DNA of 64,000 nt, taken from assembly GCA_947629585.1 (NCBI GenBank), contig CANREH010000001.1:37271-101270 (forward strand), in the 5' to 3' direction. Position 1 is the first letter of the stretch; each line of letters opens with the position of its first letter. Below are positions 27,701 to 37,401 of the stretch, in pieces. The position numbers were made by a program, and so were the translations under genes. The notes beneath the pieces are model-generated. The model made no database searches. It was not told where the DNA came from and was given only the letters and a program-made list of their open reading frames with translations. This DNA comes from an uncultured Lachnospiraceae bacterium. GTDB lineage: Bacteria; Bacillota; Clostridia; Lachnospirales; Lachnospiraceae.

Positions 27701-28250
27701 TCTGTGCCGCAATGCCATGATCCTGAAGCTCCAGGAAATAATTGCCTTCCCCAAAGATAGAAAGATATCTTAACGCTGCTGCCTTCCCTTTCTCATACAG
27801 CCCGCGCTGAAGATACCCCGCCACCTCCCCGGCCAGGCACGCTGAAAGCGCAATAATCCCTTCATGGTAAGTTTCCAGCACCTCATAATCTACGCGGGGC
27901 TTATAGTAAAACCCTTCGGTAAATCCCTTAGAAACAATTTTCATCAGATTGTGATATCCCTGATCATTTTCCGCCAGCAAAACAAGGTGATAATACCGTT
28001 CCTCCCCGGAACGGTTTTCCCGGTCAAAACGGGAGCCGGGCGCAACATACACTTCACACCCAAGAACCGGCTTAATCCCCTCTGCAAGGCAGGCTTTATA
28101 AAAATCAATCACGCCATACATCACGCCATGATCGGTAATTGCAATACTGTCCATTCCCAGCTCTTTGGCACGCGCCACCAGCTCCTTAATCTTGGCGGCG
28201 CCGTCTAAAAGGCTGTATTCCGTATGCACATGGAGATGGGTAAACGCCAT
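24741..28250 (-). CDS. dnaE: DNA polymerase III alpha subunit (DnaE)
   Basis: Replicative polymerase of the DnaE class (1169 aa). The N-terminal PHP domain begins HLHVHTEYS with ITDHG; the palm active site is PDIDIDFCYERR (catalytic Asp triad with a later Asp); the tail holds helix-hairpin-helix segments (about 800-930) and an OB-fold domain (about 985-1080). In Firmicutes this enzyme works beside PolC, extending primers on the lagging strand. AAAGGAG precedes ATG 28250. It is transcribed away from crh/whiA on the same strand; a hairpin at 28311-28333 separates them. Confidence 0.95.
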   Translation of the reverse strand: MAFTHLHVHTEYSLLDGAAKIKELVARAKELGMDSIAITDHGVMYGVIDFYKACLAEGIKPVLGCEVYVAPGSRFDRENRSGEERYYHLVLLAENDQGYHNLMKIVSKGFTEGFYYKPRVDYEVLETYHEGIIALSACLAGEVAGYLQRGLYEKGKAAALRYLSIFGEGNYFLELQDHGIAAQKIVNQSLLKLHQETGIPLVATNDTHYIYPEDADAHDILLCIQTQKLLTDENRMRYDGGQYYVKSEEEMKQLFPYALEALENTHKIAERCHVEIVFGEYKLPRFDVPDGFSAWEYLKKLCSEGLARRYGQQAEELKERLDYELNTIHNMGFVDYFLIVWDFIKYAKDHEIAVGPGRGSAAGSIVAYSLGITDIDPIRYNLLFERFLNPERLTMPDIDIDFCYERRQEVIDYVVEKYGKERVVQIVTFGTMAARAVIRDVGRVMAMPYSYVDSVAKMIPHDLGMTIRKALETNPELKAVYENDESAKHLIDMSLRLEGLPRHTSMHAAGVVISKENVEEYVPLSKSNGDDAITTQFTMTTLEELGLLKMDFLGLRTLTVIRSAMDLVNRSHEEKLTMDSFNYEDSGVFGMIGAAKTDGVFQLESAGMKSFMKDLKPQGMEDIIAGISLYRPGPMDFIPRYVDGKKHPERIVYECPELEPILAPTYGCIVYQEQVMQIVRDLAGYSYGRSDLVRRAMSKKKAAVMEKERRNFVYGSEEEDVEGCIKRGISEQVADKIFDEMIDFAKYAFNKSHAAAYAVVSYQTAWLKYHYPYEFMAALLTSVVDHPAKTIEYVYSCREMGISLLPPDVNEGEGVFLPVYRRDETGKQRCIGIRYGMASIKGVGKPVVQGILEERAAGGPFPSLYDFISRMKTGDANKRILEALIKAGAMDSMPGTRKEKMLSYSAMIDAVMKQRKEEVTGQLSLFDFTAPEEKEKAQVKLVKAGEYPKDQLLAFEKEVMGFYVSGHPLEEQQALLEKNITRKALDFAVSEDTGNALVKDGEIEIIGGMIIEKTNKLTRTNTMMAFLSVEDLTGVVEVLVFPRDYERYREKLAEENKVFIKGKVTVEEEKPAKMILQEMILFDEIPRELWIQYPSISDYRNGEKELFRLLKDSEGNDRVVIYCKQEKKQKILPGNCNVRIEDVLAVLQEHYGKQNIAVREKSIEKAMKA

Positions 28251-28310
28251 AGTTATTCTCCTTTCGTTAAACTTCCAATGGATTCTCTTTCACAGCAAAC
28301 GACAGGCTGC

Positions 28311-28333
28311 CGCATTTCCTGCGACAGCCTGTC
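28311..28333 (-). terminator. hairpin between crh-like gene and dnaE
   Basis: GACAGGCTG/CAGCCTGTC with an inner CGCA/TGCG stem follows the crh-like stop by about 10 bp. The U-tract is weak (GTTTGC), so partial read-through into dnaE is possible. Confidence 0.5.
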
Positions 28334-28343
28334 CCCTCCGCAA

Positions 28344-28607
28344 TTATTCTGCTGTTTTCCCGGTCAGGTAGGTTTCCAACTCCCCCACCGCCTGGATTTC
28401 ATCAGCACCATCGGCATGAACCGTAACTTCATTTCCATTTGCAGCGCCCAGGCTCATCATTCCAACAATACTTTTCGCATTCACTTTTTTTCCGTGATAC
28501 TCTATGTAGATCCTGCTTTCATATTTGTTTGCCTTCTGTACCGTAAGCGCTGTCGCCAAAGCCTGCTGCTCCTCGGGAATACCGATAGTAATGTTTTTCT
28601 GCATCAT
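28344..28607 (-). CDS. crh: Crh-like HPr paralogue without His15
   Basis: HPr fold, 87 aa. Position 15 is Gln (PEEQQALATA) in place of the phosphocarrier histidine, while Ser46 is kept in the canonical AKSIVGMMSLG. This is exactly the Crh pattern: no sugar transport role, but phosphorylation by HprK at Ser46 to form the CcpA corepressor. It lies next to whiA and near rapZ and hprK, matching the B. subtilis yvc-crh neighbourhood. AAAGGAG lies ahead of tandem ATGs. In this Firmicute it may simply be the WhiA-linked HPr; the substitution argues for Crh. Confidence 0.82.
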   Translation of the reverse strand: MMQKNITIGIPEEQQALATALTVQKANKYESRIYIEYHGKKVNAKSIVGMMSLGAANGNEVTVHADGADEIQAVGELETYLTGKTAE

Positions 28608-28680
28608 AATAATGCGGCTCCTTTCTATAATCCGCAGCAGGTTTCCAAAGAAATCTGCCGCTCTTTATTAGTTCTCTTTT

Positions 28681-29616
28681 TTAACCTCGAATCTGATCCG
28701 CAAGCTCCGAAAGCCTTCGGAGACGGTGGTTGACGCCTGATTTCCCAAGACCCGCCATATCGCCCAGTTCTTTTAAAGAAGCGTCAGGGTAATCCAGCCG
28801 GAGCTGCGCTATTTCCTTTAAGTTCTCCGGCAGGCTCTCCAATCCCCTTTTCTCTTTTATCAGGCTGATATCCTCGATTTGCCGTACCGACGCCCGGATG
28901 GTTTTCCCTATATTCGCTGTCTCACAATTCACCTGACGGTTAATGGAATTGCGCATTTCTTTCATAATCCGGACATTTTCCAACTCCATCAGGGCGACAT
29001 GCGCGCCGCAGACATTTAAGAAATCCACAATCTGCGAACTGTCCTTGAGATAAACGACATAGGCATATTTGCGCTTCACAATCCTGGCTTCCATGTCAAA
29101 AGCTTTTATAATTTCACAAAGCTGCTCCGCCTTTGGCAGAGCCTGTGTCACAATCTCCAGATGATATGATTTTTTCGGATCGGCGATAGAGCCTGCCGCC
29201 AGAAAAATTCCCCTTAAAAATGCCCGCTTGCAGCAGGTATTCTGAATCACAAGATTTCTTTTGGGGGACAGCTCCTCATTAATATTTCCCGCGCCGTCCA
29301 AAAGCTTAACCGCCTTTAAAATATCCATCGAATCGTCTGCCGAGCGCACCATAACCTCGTACATGCAGTTTTTCTGCCGGGCATGGCGGCTGACCCGGAC
29401 TTCACACAGGACATGGAACGCCGCCTGTATTAAATGGAAATATTTTCTTGCCACTGTCAGGTTCTCGGTGTGTATTTTGATATAATATTCATCCTTCTCA
29501 TCAATGCAGACCCTTCCGCACATACTGACAATCGCCGCAATTTCCGCAATCTGGCAGTGGCGCGCCCTGGAAAGCTTCCAGGATAATTCTTCTTTTACCT
29601 TCTTTGAAAATGACAT
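28681..29616 (-). CDS. whiA: WhiA DNA-binding protein
   Basis: 311 aa with a degenerate LAGLIDADG homing-endonuclease-like fold (FLRGIFLAAGSIADPKKSYHLEI, residues about 123-145) and a C-terminal helix-turn-helix (PDASLKELGDMAGLGKSGVNHRL). In Firmicutes WhiA influences cell division and chromosome segregation. The gene starts 8 bp after rapZ and lies upstream of the crh-like gene, as in many Firmicutes. No endonuclease catalytic residues are apparent. Confidence 0.93.
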   Translation of the reverse strand: MSFSKKVKEELSWKLSRARHCQIAEIAAIVSMCGRVCIDEKDEYYIKIHTENLTVARKYFHLIQAAFHVLCEVRVSRHARQKNCMYEVMVRSADDSMDILKAVKLLDGAGNINEELSPKRNLVIQNTCCKRAFLRGIFLAAGSIADPKKSYHLEIVTQALPKAEQLCEIIKAFDMEARIVKRKYAYVVYLKDSSQIVDFLNVCGAHVALMELENVRIMKEMRNSINRQVNCETANIGKTIRASVRQIEDISLIKEKRGLESLPENLKEIAQLRLDYPDASLKELGDMAGLGKSGVNHRLRRLSELADQIRG

Positions 29617-29624
29617 ATGATACT

Positions 29625-30491
29625 TTATATATTGATGCGTCCGATATCTCTATGTTCTTTGCGGACGCTGTACTCCTTCTGTTTACAAAGCCGCTCATAC
29701 AAAACATTGGCGCAGGTTACGGAGCGGTGGCAGCCTCCCGTGCAGCCGATCCCGATGACAATCTGGTTTTTCCCTTCTTTAATATAATTTGGAAATAAAA
29801 ACGTCACCATATCCTCCAGCTTGTCTAAAAATTCCCCGGCTTCCCTGCTCGCCATGACATAGTCATAAACTTCTTTGTCGTTGCCCGTTTTCTTTTTCAG
29901 CTCCGGGATATAAAACGGGTTCGGCAGGAAACGGACATCGAAGACCAGATCGCAGTCGGTTGGAATCCCATATTTAAATCCAAACGACACAATGCTCACC
30001 ATCAGGTTATGGTAATCGGTATTCTTTACAAAAATCTTATCCACTTCCGCCTTTAAGTCCCGCACTAAAAGCTTGCTGGTGTCAATAATATAGTCCGCAT
30101 GGCGTTTCAAAAGCTGCATTTTTTTCCGTTCCTGCACAATCCCTTTATCCACGCGCCCCTGCTTGGCAAGCGGGTGCGTCCTCCTGGTTTCTTTATAACG
30201 CTTCACCAAAACCTGATCGGAAGCGTCCAGAAACAGGATCTCATATTCAAAGCCCAGATGCTTCATCCGCTCCAGCGTCGTCGGAATATCCTCAAACGCA
30301 GCCGCGGAACGGATATCGACGCCCAGTGCAATTCTGTCAAATCCCGGGGAAGACTCCAATGCCAGCCTTGCCAGCTTCGGAATCAGCGGGACAGGCAGAT
30401 TATCCACACAGAAATAGCCGATATCTTCCAACATATTCATAACGGAGCTTTTTCCGGCCCCGGACATTCCTGTCACAATCACAAATCTCAC
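29625..30491 (-). CDS. rapZ: RapZ/YvcJ nucleotide-binding protein
   Basis: P-loop protein (Walker A GMSGAGKSS at residues 8-16) with the C-terminal RapZ signature GIGCTGGCHRSV. In E. coli the homologue is an RNase adaptor for amino-sugar control; in B. subtilis YvcJ binds and hydrolyses nucleotides. Length 288 aa is typical. Neighbours are murB upstream (17 bp) and whiA downstream (8 bp); yvcK, usually between rapZ and whiA, is absent from this order. Confidence 0.92.
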   Translation of the reverse strand: MRFVIVTGMSGAGKSSVMNMLEDIGYFCVDNLPVPLIPKLARLALESSPGFDRIALGVDIRSAAAFEDIPTTLERMKHLGFEYEILFLDASDQVLVKRYKETRRTHPLAKQGRVDKGIVQERKKMQLLKRHADYIIDTSKLLVRDLKAEVDKIFVKNTDYHNLMVSIVSFGFKYGIPTDCDLVFDVRFLPNPFYIPELKKKTGNDKEVYDYVMASREAGEFLDKLEDMVTFLFPNYIKEGKNQIVIGIGCTGGCHRSVTCANVLYERLCKQKEYSVRKEHRDIGRINI

Positions 30492-30507
30492 TGTCTATCC
30501 TCCGTCG

Positions 30508-31437
30508 TCAGCCCCACGGCAGCCTGTCAAACCCTAAAAAGCGGATTTCCGGCTCCATAGCAACGCCAAACTTTTCCTGCACCGCTTTCCTGATATCCTC
30601 AATGATTTTCACCACATCCTCTGCCGTACCGCCGCCTTTATTAATTACAAAGCCGCTGTGCTTTTCCGATACTTCAATTCCTCCGATACGATAGCCCCTC
30701 ATCCCGGCATCCTCAATCAGCTTTCCGGCAAAATATCCCTCCGGCCGCTTAAAGGTACTGCCTGCGCTTGGGTATTCTATCGGCTGTTTCATTCTACGCT
30801 TCCTGTTATATTCAGCCATCCTTGATCGGATTTCCCGCTCGTCTCCCTGCGTTAATGAAAATTCCGCCGACAGAACAATTCCGCCGTTCTCCATCAGGAG
30901 GCTGTGCCTGTAACCAAACTTTAGTTCCTCCGCTTCAAAATTTTTAACCACTCCGTCACAGAACACTCTCGCCTTCGTAAGCACCTGGCAGATCTCGCCG
31001 CCATAGGCGCCCGCATTCATCATCACAGCGCCGCCTACTGTCCCCGGAATCCCGGATGCAAATTCCAGCCCGGAAAGGGAATGCTCCGCAGCCTTTGCCG
31101 CCAGGGAAGAAAGCAGCCCTCCCGCCCCGGCAGAAATTCTCCCGCCGTCTGCGGAAATCTCTTTAAAATACTTCTGAAGGCTGATAATGACGCCTCTGTA
31201 ACCGTCATCGCTCACTAACAGGTTACTCCCGTTCCCTATCAGGAAATAAGGAATCCCCCGTTCTCTGCAAAAGGCAGTCACATCCATCAGCTGTTCTTCA
31301 TCCTCCGGCGTAAGAAAGAAATCGGCAGGCCCTCCGATCCGGAATGTCGTATGCTCTGACAATAATTCCTGCTGCCGGATATTTTCCGGCTTTTTTAAAA
31401 TATGTAAAAAATCCTGCGCTGTCTTTGTCAAATCCAT
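30508..31437 (-). CDS. murB: UDP-N-acetylenolpyruvoylglucosamine reductase
   Basis: FAD enzyme reducing the enolpyruvyl group to make UDP-MurNAc for peptidoglycan. FAD-binding motifs TTFRIGGPADF and LLVSDDGYRG, catalytic serine in PSAGSTFKRP, and the C-terminal glutamate in EPEIRFLG. The layout is MurB type II (309 aa). It lies between hprK and rapZ with gaps of 8 and 16 bp, so it is in the same operon. Confidence 0.94.
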   Translation of the reverse strand: MDLTKTAQDFLHILKKPENIRQQELLSEHTTFRIGGPADFFLTPEDEEQLMDVTAFCRERGIPYFLIGNGSNLLVSDDGYRGVIISLQKYFKEISADGGRISAGAGGLLSSLAAKAAEHSLSGLEFASGIPGTVGGAVMMNAGAYGGEICQVLTKARVFCDGVVKNFEAEELKFGYRHSLLMENGGIVLSAEFSLTQGDEREIRSRMAEYNRKRRMKQPIEYPSAGSTFKRPEGYFAGKLIEDAGMRGYRIGGIEVSEKHSGFVINKGGGTAEDVVKIIEDIRKAVQEKFGVAMEPEIRFLGFDRLPWG

Positions 31438-31445
31438 GCTAAGCC

Positions 31446-32378
31446 CTATCCCTGATTTTTCATTAAATTGCTTGTCACGCGGTTGTAAAGCTCCTGCGCC
31501 GCATTATACCCCATCTTCTTCTGGCGGAAATTAACGGCGGCGGACTCTACAATAATGGCAAGGTTCCTGCCCGGACGGATCGGGATCGAATGGCATACCA
31601 CTTTATTGCCCAGATACTCCGTATACTTCTCCTCCAGCCCCAGGCGGTCATATTCCTGCTCTTTGTTCCATTCCTCCAACTGAATGCAGAGATCGATCCC
31701 CTGCTCATTCTTAACGCTTTCCACACCGAACAATGTCTTGACATCGATAATGCCGATCCCGCGCAGCTCAATAAAATGGCGGGTAATATCCGGCGCGCTC
31801 CCTACTAAGGTCTGCTCGCTGACCCTCTTGATTTCCACGACATCGTCGCTGACAAGGCGGTGTCCCCTCTTAATCAGTTCCAGCGCCGTCTCGCTCTTAC
31901 CGATGCCGCTCTCGCCCGTAATCAGCACGCCTTCGCCGAATACGTCCACCAGTACGCCGTGGATGGAAATTCTCGGCGCAAGCTCCACATTCAGCCAGCG
32001 GATCACTTCTGCCATAAAGGCACTGGTCGCCCTCGGGGTGCGTAAAATCGGCACGCCGTATTCCCTCGCGCTGTTTAAGACATGATCCTCAATCTTCTCA
32101 TCCCGGCAGAATACAATACACGGAACCTTAAACTCCATAATCTTCCGGATCATCTTCTCCCCATGCTCCGGGTCCATCTTTTCCATATAAGTAGCTTCCA
32201 CATGGCCGATAATCTGGATACGGTTGGAATCAAAATAATCAAAAAACCCTGCCAGCTGCAGCGCCGGACGGTTAATGTCCGGCTGGGAAATCTGAATCTT
32301 GCTGGTGTCAATCTCCGGAGTGCAGTTCTCCACCCCCATCTTTTTAATAAATTTATCCAATGAAACTGTATATGTCAT
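31446..32378 (-). CDS. hprK: HPr kinase/phosphorylase
   Basis: Bifunctional enzyme that phosphorylates and dephosphorylates Ser46 of HPr and Crh, the sensor of carbon catabolite control. Walker A is GESGIGKSE and the HprK signature region follows (VSDDVVEIKR, ELRGIGIIDVKTLFG). Length 310 aa is normal. Its substrates are encoded in the window (13521-13817 and 28344-28607). Ribosome site ahead of the ATG is weak; the N-terminal MTYTVSLDKFIK agrees with family starts. Confidence 0.95.
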   Translation of the reverse strand: MTYTVSLDKFIKKMGVENCTPEIDTSKIQISQPDINRPALQLAGFFDYFDSNRIQIIGHVEATYMEKMDPEHGEKMIRKIMEFKVPCIVFCRDEKIEDHVLNSAREYGVPILRTPRATSAFMAEVIRWLNVELAPRISIHGVLVDVFGEGVLITGESGIGKSETALELIKRGHRLVSDDVVEIKRVSEQTLVGSAPDITRHFIELRGIGIIDVKTLFGVESVKNEQGIDLCIQLEEWNKEQEYDRLGLEEKYTEYLGNKVVCHSIPIRPGRNLAIIVESAAVNFRQKKMGYNAAQELYNRVTSNLMKNQG

Positions 32379-32445
32379 ATGCCACGCAAAAGGCAGCTTC
32401 CTTTTGCTTTCTCCTTTCCTTAGAATTCTCTTTTTCTTTATCTTA

Positions 32446-34368
32446 TCATAAATTCGAGCCTACTTCAACCTTTTGGACAGAAAAATGGCCGGAACTGTCA
32501 TGGAAAAACCTGTATACCGACTCTGCGGCTTTCCGGTTCATTCCCGGAAGCTCCTGCATTTCCTCTGCCGTCGCCTCTTTGATGGCGTCAAGGGACTGGA
32601 AATGCGCCCTGAGCGCCTTGCGCCTCTTTGGACCGATCCCTGGGATGTCGTCCAGGACGGAATGCACCTGTTCCCTGCTGCGCAGGGAGCGGTGGTATTC
32701 GATTGCAAAACGGTGGGTTTCATCCTGAATCCTGGTAAGGAGCTGGAATCCCTCCCCTCCGGTATCTATGGGAAGCTCCCTGTCATGAAAATATAACCCT
32801 CTTGTCCTGTGGTTATCGTCCTTCACCATGCCGCAGACCGGGATATCCAGATGAAGCTCCTCCAATACTTTTTCCGCAATATGTACCTGCCCTTTCCCGC
32901 CGTCCATCATAATAATATCAGGAAAACGGGTAAATTTCCCATAGGAATCCTCGATCTGTTTTTCCCTTAATTCCTCCCGCTCCTCCATGCCATGCCGGAA
33001 ACGGCGCGTCAGCACCTCCTGCATACTGGCATAATCATTTGCTCCCTTTACCCATTTTATTTTAAACTTCCGGTAATCATTCCTCTGTGGCTTTCCATTT
33101 TCAAATACCACCATAGACCCAACGGACTCAAAGCCGTTGATATTAGAAATATCAAAAGATTCCACGCGCTCTAATCCTTCCATGCCAAGCCAGGAAGCGA
33201 TCTCCTCCATCGCAAGGCGCGTCCTTTTCTCTTCCCGTTTGACCCGCTCGGCATCCTTTTGGAGCACCATCGAAGCGTTCTGCTCCGCAAGCTTCACCAG
33301 ACGGTCTTTCTCCCCTTTTTTCGTAACATGGATATGAACCCTCTGCCCCCGCTTTTTTCCAAGCCATTCCTCCAGCAGCGGAATCTCCTCCACTTCTTCC
33401 CGCAGCAGCAATTCCGACGGGATATACGGCGTTCCGGAATAAAACTGCTTGATAAACGACTGCATCAGCTCTGCCTTTTCCTCTTCTTCCACGCCGGACA
33501 GATAAAAATGCTCCCTTCCAATCAGCTTGCCTCCCCGGATAAAAAACACCTGCACCACCGCTTCCGTCCCCGCTTTGGCAACTGCCAGAACATCCCGGTC
33601 CCCGGTCTGCTCGCTGGTAATCTTCTGCTTCTGCGCCACCTGCTTCACGCTGGCAATCAGATCACGGTACTGCGCCGCTTCCTCAAATTCCAGGCGTTCC
33701 GATGCGGCAAGCATTTTTTTCTCCAAATATGCGAAGACCCTGTCATAATTTCCATTCAAAAACTCTAAGGCATATCCAAACTCCGTCTGGTATTCCTCTT
33801 TGGAAAGGTTTCCCTGGCAGGGCGCATAACACTGGCCGATCTGATGGTACAGGCAGGGACGCTCCTTGCCCGTATCTCTTGGCAGGACACGGCTGCAGGT
33901 GCGGATATGGTAAATTTTTCTCATCAGCTCCAGGGTATCCTTCACTGCCCCGGCACTGGTATAAGGGCCAAAATACTTTGCCTTCTCTTCTTTCTTCTGC
34001 GGAATATTCGCCTTTCTGGAAAATAAAAGCCGCGGGAAATCTTCCCCCAGCGTCGCCTTAATATAAGGATAGCTTTTATCATCTTTTAAAAGCGTGTTAT
34101 ATCTCGGACGATGCTCCTTAATCAGGTTGCTCTCCAGCACCAATGCCTCTAATTCCGAATCCGTCACAATATATTCAAAATGGTCAATCTGGGAAATCAT
34201 GCGCTCAATCTTAGGCGAAACACTGCGCCCCGGCTGAAAATACTGGCGCACCCTGTTTTTTAAGAGAATAGCTTTCCCCACATAAATAATCTCGTCTTTT
34301 TGATCGTGCATGAGATAAACGCCTGGTTTTAAAGGGAGCTTTTTTAATTCCTCCTGAATATCAAACAT
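32446..34368 (-). CDS. uvrC: UvrC excinuclease subunit
   Basis: Makes both incisions in nucleotide excision repair with UvrAB. The GIY-YIG domain is at the N-terminus ([16 protein letters not shown]), a UvrB-contact UVR motif at about 205-240 ([13 protein letters not shown]), an RNase H-like nuclease domain with [10 protein letters not shown] and a DGGKGQ motif, and tandem HhH motifs at the end ([17 protein letters not shown]). 640 aa is typical. AAGGGGG precedes the ATG. No LexA box is visible upstream. Confidence 0.95.
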   Translation of the reverse strand: MFDIQEELKKLPLKPGVYLMHDQKDEIIYVGKAILLKNRVRQYFQPGRSVSPKIERMISQIDHFEYIVTDSELEALVLESNLIKEHRPRYNTLLKDDKSYPYIKATLGEDFPRLLFSRKANIPQKKEEKAKYFGPYTSAGAVKDTLELMRKIYHIRTCSRVLPRDTGKERPCLYHQIGQCYAPCQGNLSKEEYQTEFGYALEFLNGNYDRVFAYLEKKMLAASERLEFEEAAQYRDLIASVKQVAQKQKITSEQTGDRDVLAVAKAGTEAVVQVFFIRGGKLIGREHFYLSGVEEEEKAELMQSFIKQFYSGTPYIPSELLLREEVEEIPLLEEWLGKKRGQRVHIHVTKKGEKDRLVKLAEQNASMVLQKDAERVKREEKRTRLAMEEIASWLGMEGLERVESFDISNINGFESVGSMVVFENGKPQRNDYRKFKIKWVKGANDYASMQEVLTRRFRHGMEEREELREKQIEDSYGKFTRFPDIIMMDGGKGQVHIAEKVLEELHLDIPVCGMVKDDNHRTRGLYFHDRELPIDTGGEGFQLLTRIQDETHRFAIEYHRSLRSREQVHSVLDDIPGIGPKRRKALRAHFQSLDAIKEATAEEMQELPGMNRKAAESVYRFFHDSSGHFSVQKVEVGSNL

Positions 34369-34392
34369 CGCCGTCCCCCTTCTTTTTCCGGA

Positions 34393-35196
34393 TTAAAAAA
34401 TAAATTTCTCAATGACCTGTGCAATGCCGTCTTCGTCATTGGAGGCCGTGACATAATCCGCCTCCCTCTTCACTTCCGGCTGCGCATTCGCCATCGCCAC
34501 CCCAAGCCCGGCATACCTGATCATGCTTAAATCATTAAACCCGTCGCCGCAGCAGATCATGCGCTTTCTCGTAATCCCCATATACTCCAAAAGCCTGGAC
34601 AGGGAAAACGCTTTGTCGATGTTCTTTGGCATAATCTCCAGGAAATACGGTTCCGAACGGAAAATATTTAACTCCGGGAACTTTTCCTGCATTCTTGGCA
34701 GGACCGTTTCCAGATAACTTCCCTCCGCCGTCATCAGGCATTTGTTGACCGGAAAGTCAATGTATTCGCTGAAATTATCCACCTCATGGATCGGAAGATG
34801 GATAATGCTGCTCTCCTTCTGCATATACTCATCCGTCTTCGTCCCCGCGATAATCTCGCTGTTACTGTAACTGATAATGCCGACATGAAAGGCAAGCGCC
34901 GCCTGATACAAAGGCTCTATAAACTCCTTCGGGACAATATCCTGATAAATAACTTCTTTCGTATCCATTTTCATCACGTTTGCCCCGTTATAGGAAAGTA
35001 TGTAGCCGCCGAATTCCTCCAGCTTTAACTCCTCCGCCACAGGCATCACGCCCGGCGTCGGCCTTCCCGACGCCAGCGCAATATGGATGCCTTCCCTTTG
35101 AATCCGCAGAAGAGCTTCTTTCGTCTTCGGCGTAATTTTCTTCTCGGAATTGGTCAATGTCCCGTCCAGATCCATGACCAGCAGTTCATATGCCAT
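34393..35196 (-). CDS. Cof-type HAD-IIB phosphatase
   Basis: HAD phosphatase (267 aa) with motif I MDLDGTLTNS, motif II ALASGRP, cap domain of type IIB, and motif IV CCGDGFNDLSMI. Family members dephosphorylate sugar phosphates and other small molecules; the substrate cannot be read from sequence. It lies 15 bp after ftsH and 24 bp before uvrC, all on the minus strand. Confidence 0.86.
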   Translation of the reverse strand: MAYELLVMDLDGTLTNSEKKITPKTKEALLRIQREGIHIALASGRPTPGVMPVAEELKLEEFGGYILSYNGANVMKMDTKEVIYQDIVPKEFIEPLYQAALAFHVGIISYSNSEIIAGTKTDEYMQKESSIIHLPIHEVDNFSEYIDFPVNKCLMTAEGSYLETVLPRMQEKFPELNIFRSEPYFLEIMPKNIDKAFSLSRLLEYMGITRKRMICCGDGFNDLSMIRYAGLGVAMANAQPEVKREADYVTASNDEDGIAQVIEKFIF

Positions 35197-35211
35197 GACT
35201 TCTCCTTTTCT

Positions 35212-37191
35212 TTACAATAAATGCTTTTCTTCCTCGTCCTTTTTCTCTTCCTCTTCCGGCAGTCCCTTCACTTCACGGAAAATTTTCATAAACTCTTTTC
35301 CCGTAATGGTTTCTTTTTCAAATAAAAACTCTGCAATCCTGTCCATAGCTTCCCTGTTTTCCTCCAGGAATCCCTTTGCGCGTTCATAGCAGCTCTTCAT
35401 GATTGCCATTACTTCCTCGTCAATCTTCGCCGCCGTGACTTCACTGCAGTTAAGCACGCGCCGCCCGTCTAAATAACGGTTCTCTATGGACTCCAAGCCA
35501 ACCATGCCGAACTGGTCGGACATACCGTACAAGGTCACCATCGATCTCGCCATGCTGGTTGCCTTCTCAATATCATTGGAAGCCCCTGTCGTGACCGAGT
35601 CAAACATAATCGCCTCCGCCGCGCGCCCGCCGCAGAAGGTTGTAATCTCGGTAATCATTTCTTCCTTCGTCATCAGATACTTTTCTTCCTCCGGCACCTG
35701 CATGACATAGCCGAGCGCACCCATGGTACGCGGCACAATCGTAATCTTCTGCACTGGCTCGGCATGTTTCTGGAGCGCAGCCACCAGGGCATGGCCAACC
35801 TCGTGATAGGCAACGACCCGCTTCTCCTTCTTGCTTAAGATCCGGTCCTTCTTCTCTTTTCCGGCAATGACGACTTCGACCGCTTCTAACAGATCCTTCT
35901 GGCTGACCGCCTGGCGTCCCGCTTTTACCGCCATAATCGCCGCCTCATTAATCATATTGGCAAGATCCGAGCCGACAGCGCCGGAGGTCGCCATAGCGAT
36001 TTCTTCAAAATTGACGGTTTCATCCAAAGACACATCCTTTGCGTGAACCTTTAGGACATCAATCCTTCCTTTTAAGTCCGGCTTATCCACGATAATCCGG
36101 CGGTCAAAACGCCCCGGACGCAGAAGCGCCTTATCCAATACCTCCGGACGATTTGTCGCCGCAAGAATGACAAGCCCTTTGGAGGTGTCAAAGCCGTCCA
36201 TCTCAGAAAGGAGCTGGTTTAACGTCTGCTCCCTCTCGTCGTTGCCGCCGCCGTAGCCGCCGTCCCTGCTCTTTCCAATCGCATCAATCTCATCAATAAA
36301 AATAATACATGGCGCCTGCTGCTGCGCCTGCTTAAACAGATCCCGGACACGGGACGCGCCGACGCCGACAAACATTTCCACAAAATCCGAACCCGACAGC
36401 GAGAAAAACGGCACCTTCGCCTCCCCTGCCACTGCCTTCGCAAGCAGCGTCTTTCCGGTTCCCGGAGGGCCGACAAGCAGTGCGCCCTTTGGGAGCTTCG
36501 CGCCAATTTTCGTATATTTCCCCGGATTGTGCAGAAAATCCACCATTTCCGTCACGGATTCCTTTGCCTCCGCCTGCCCCGCGACATCATGGAAGGTAAC
36601 CCCGGTTTCTTTTTCCATATAGATCTTGGCATTGCTCTTGCCGACGCCCATAATTCCGCCGCCCTTCGACATGGTGCGGTAGATAAAGAAAAACGCGCCC
36701 CAGATAAAGATAAACGGCAGGACATATACGGCAAGGAACTCCAGGATCGTATAGCCAGTATCCGGTATCTTGGAGGTATAGTCCACTCCCGCCTTGTTTA
36801 AGCGTTCCACCAGCTGAGCGTCGTCAATAATCCCCGTGTAATATGTTTTCACATAGGTTCCGTCAGACTGTAAATTCGTCGTCGGATAAATGATCAGCTT
36901 TCCCGCGCTTTTATCCACTTCTACCGCCGCCACGGTCCCATTATTCAGCATATAAAGGAAATGCTTGTAGCTGATTTCCTTATTCATGCTGTCGCTGACC
37001 CTGGACGTAATGACGTTGAGAAGCAAAACCGCAAGAATGGCAATTACACAGCAGACAATAATGCCGACACGGTTATTTTTATTGCCGTTCTCGTTATTGC
37101 CGCCGCCATTGGGGTTGGGATTATTTTTATCATTTCGGTAATCCCCGTTTTGATTTGGGTAATTCCCATTACTATTATTAATTTCTGACAT
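35212..37191 (-). CDS. ftsH: ATP-dependent zinc metalloprotease FtsH
   Basis: Membrane-anchored AAA protease for membrane-protein quality control. An unusual Asn/Gly-rich cytoplasmic start (residues 5-40) precedes two membrane segments (about 43-62 and 155-175), Walker A GPPGTGKT, Walker [10 protein letters not shown] and the zinc site HEVGH. Length 659 aa. Promoter at 37237-37265. The N-terminal Asn-rich leader is longer than in the B. subtilis protein and its codons are repetitive. Confidence 0.95.
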   Translation of the reverse strand: MSEINNSNGNYPNQNGDYRNDKNNPNPNGGGNNENGNKNNRVGIIVCCVIAILAVLLLNVITSRVSDSMNKEISYKHFLYMLNNGTVAAVEVDKSAGKLIIYPTTNLQSDGTYVKTYYTGIIDDAQLVERLNKAGVDYTSKIPDTGYTILEFLAVYVLPFIFIWGAFFFIYRTMSKGGGIMGVGKSNAKIYMEKETGVTFHDVAGQAEAKESVTEMVDFLHNPGKYTKIGAKLPKGALLVGPPGTGKTLLAKAVAGEAKVPFFSLSGSDFVEMFVGVGASRVRDLFKQAQQQAPCIIFIDEIDAIGKSRDGGYGGGNDEREQTLNQLLSEMDGFDTSKGLVILAATNRPEVLDKALLRPGRFDRRIIVDKPDLKGRIDVLKVHAKDVSLDETVNFEEIAMATSGAVGSDLANMINEAAIMAVKAGRQAVSQKDLLEAVEVVIAGKEKKDRILSKKEKRVVAYHEVGHALVAALQKHAEPVQKITIVPRTMGALGYVMQVPEEEKYLMTKEEMITEITTFCGGRAAEAIMFDSVTTGASNDIEKATSMARSMVTLYGMSDQFGMVGLESIENRYLDGRRVLNCSEVTAAKIDEEVMAIMKSCYERAKGFLEENREAMDRIAEFLFEKETITGKEFMKIFREVKGLPEEEEKKDEEEKHLL

Positions 37192-37236
37192 GTTTCACTC
37201 CGTTCCTTTCTTATGTTGCGCACCGCGCTATTCTTC

Positions 37237-37265
37237 ATTATAGCGATAGTTTTACCATAAATCAA
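37237..37265 (-). promoter_or_regulatory. ftsH promoter
   Basis: Minus strand TTGATT (37260-37265) and TATAAT (37237-37242) with 17-bp spacing; transcription would start near 37230, about 40 nt before the ATG. Confidence 0.65.
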
Positions 37266-37327
37266 TGATCTATTAGGAAAGTTTAGCTAAAATATTTGGA
37301 TATTTTGTGAACTTGGTAAAATTTCAC

Positions 37328-37356
37328 TGGATTTTTAAGTACAGACAGGGTATACT
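37328..37356 (+). promoter_or_regulatory. pyrG promoter
   Basis: TATACT (37351-37356) with TGGATT 17 bp upstream (37328-37333). Transcription would begin near 37362, immediately before the terminator hairpin at 37366. Confidence 0.6.
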
Positions 37357-37365
37357 GTCTAGGAT

Positions 37366-37401
37366 AGGGTTTTCTATATCATTACCGTAGAAACCCTTTT
37401 T
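37366..37401 (+). terminator. terminator in the pyrG leader (attenuator)
   Basis: AGGGTTT(T)CTA and TAGAAACCCT form a 10-bp stem (37366-37397) with an 11-nt loop, followed by a run of T. It stands between the promoter and the pyrG ribosome site, so pyrG expression must pass it. In Firmicutes pyrG is attenuated in response to CTP, but the usual GGGC start and pyrimidine-rich stem are not clear here. Confidence 0.65.
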
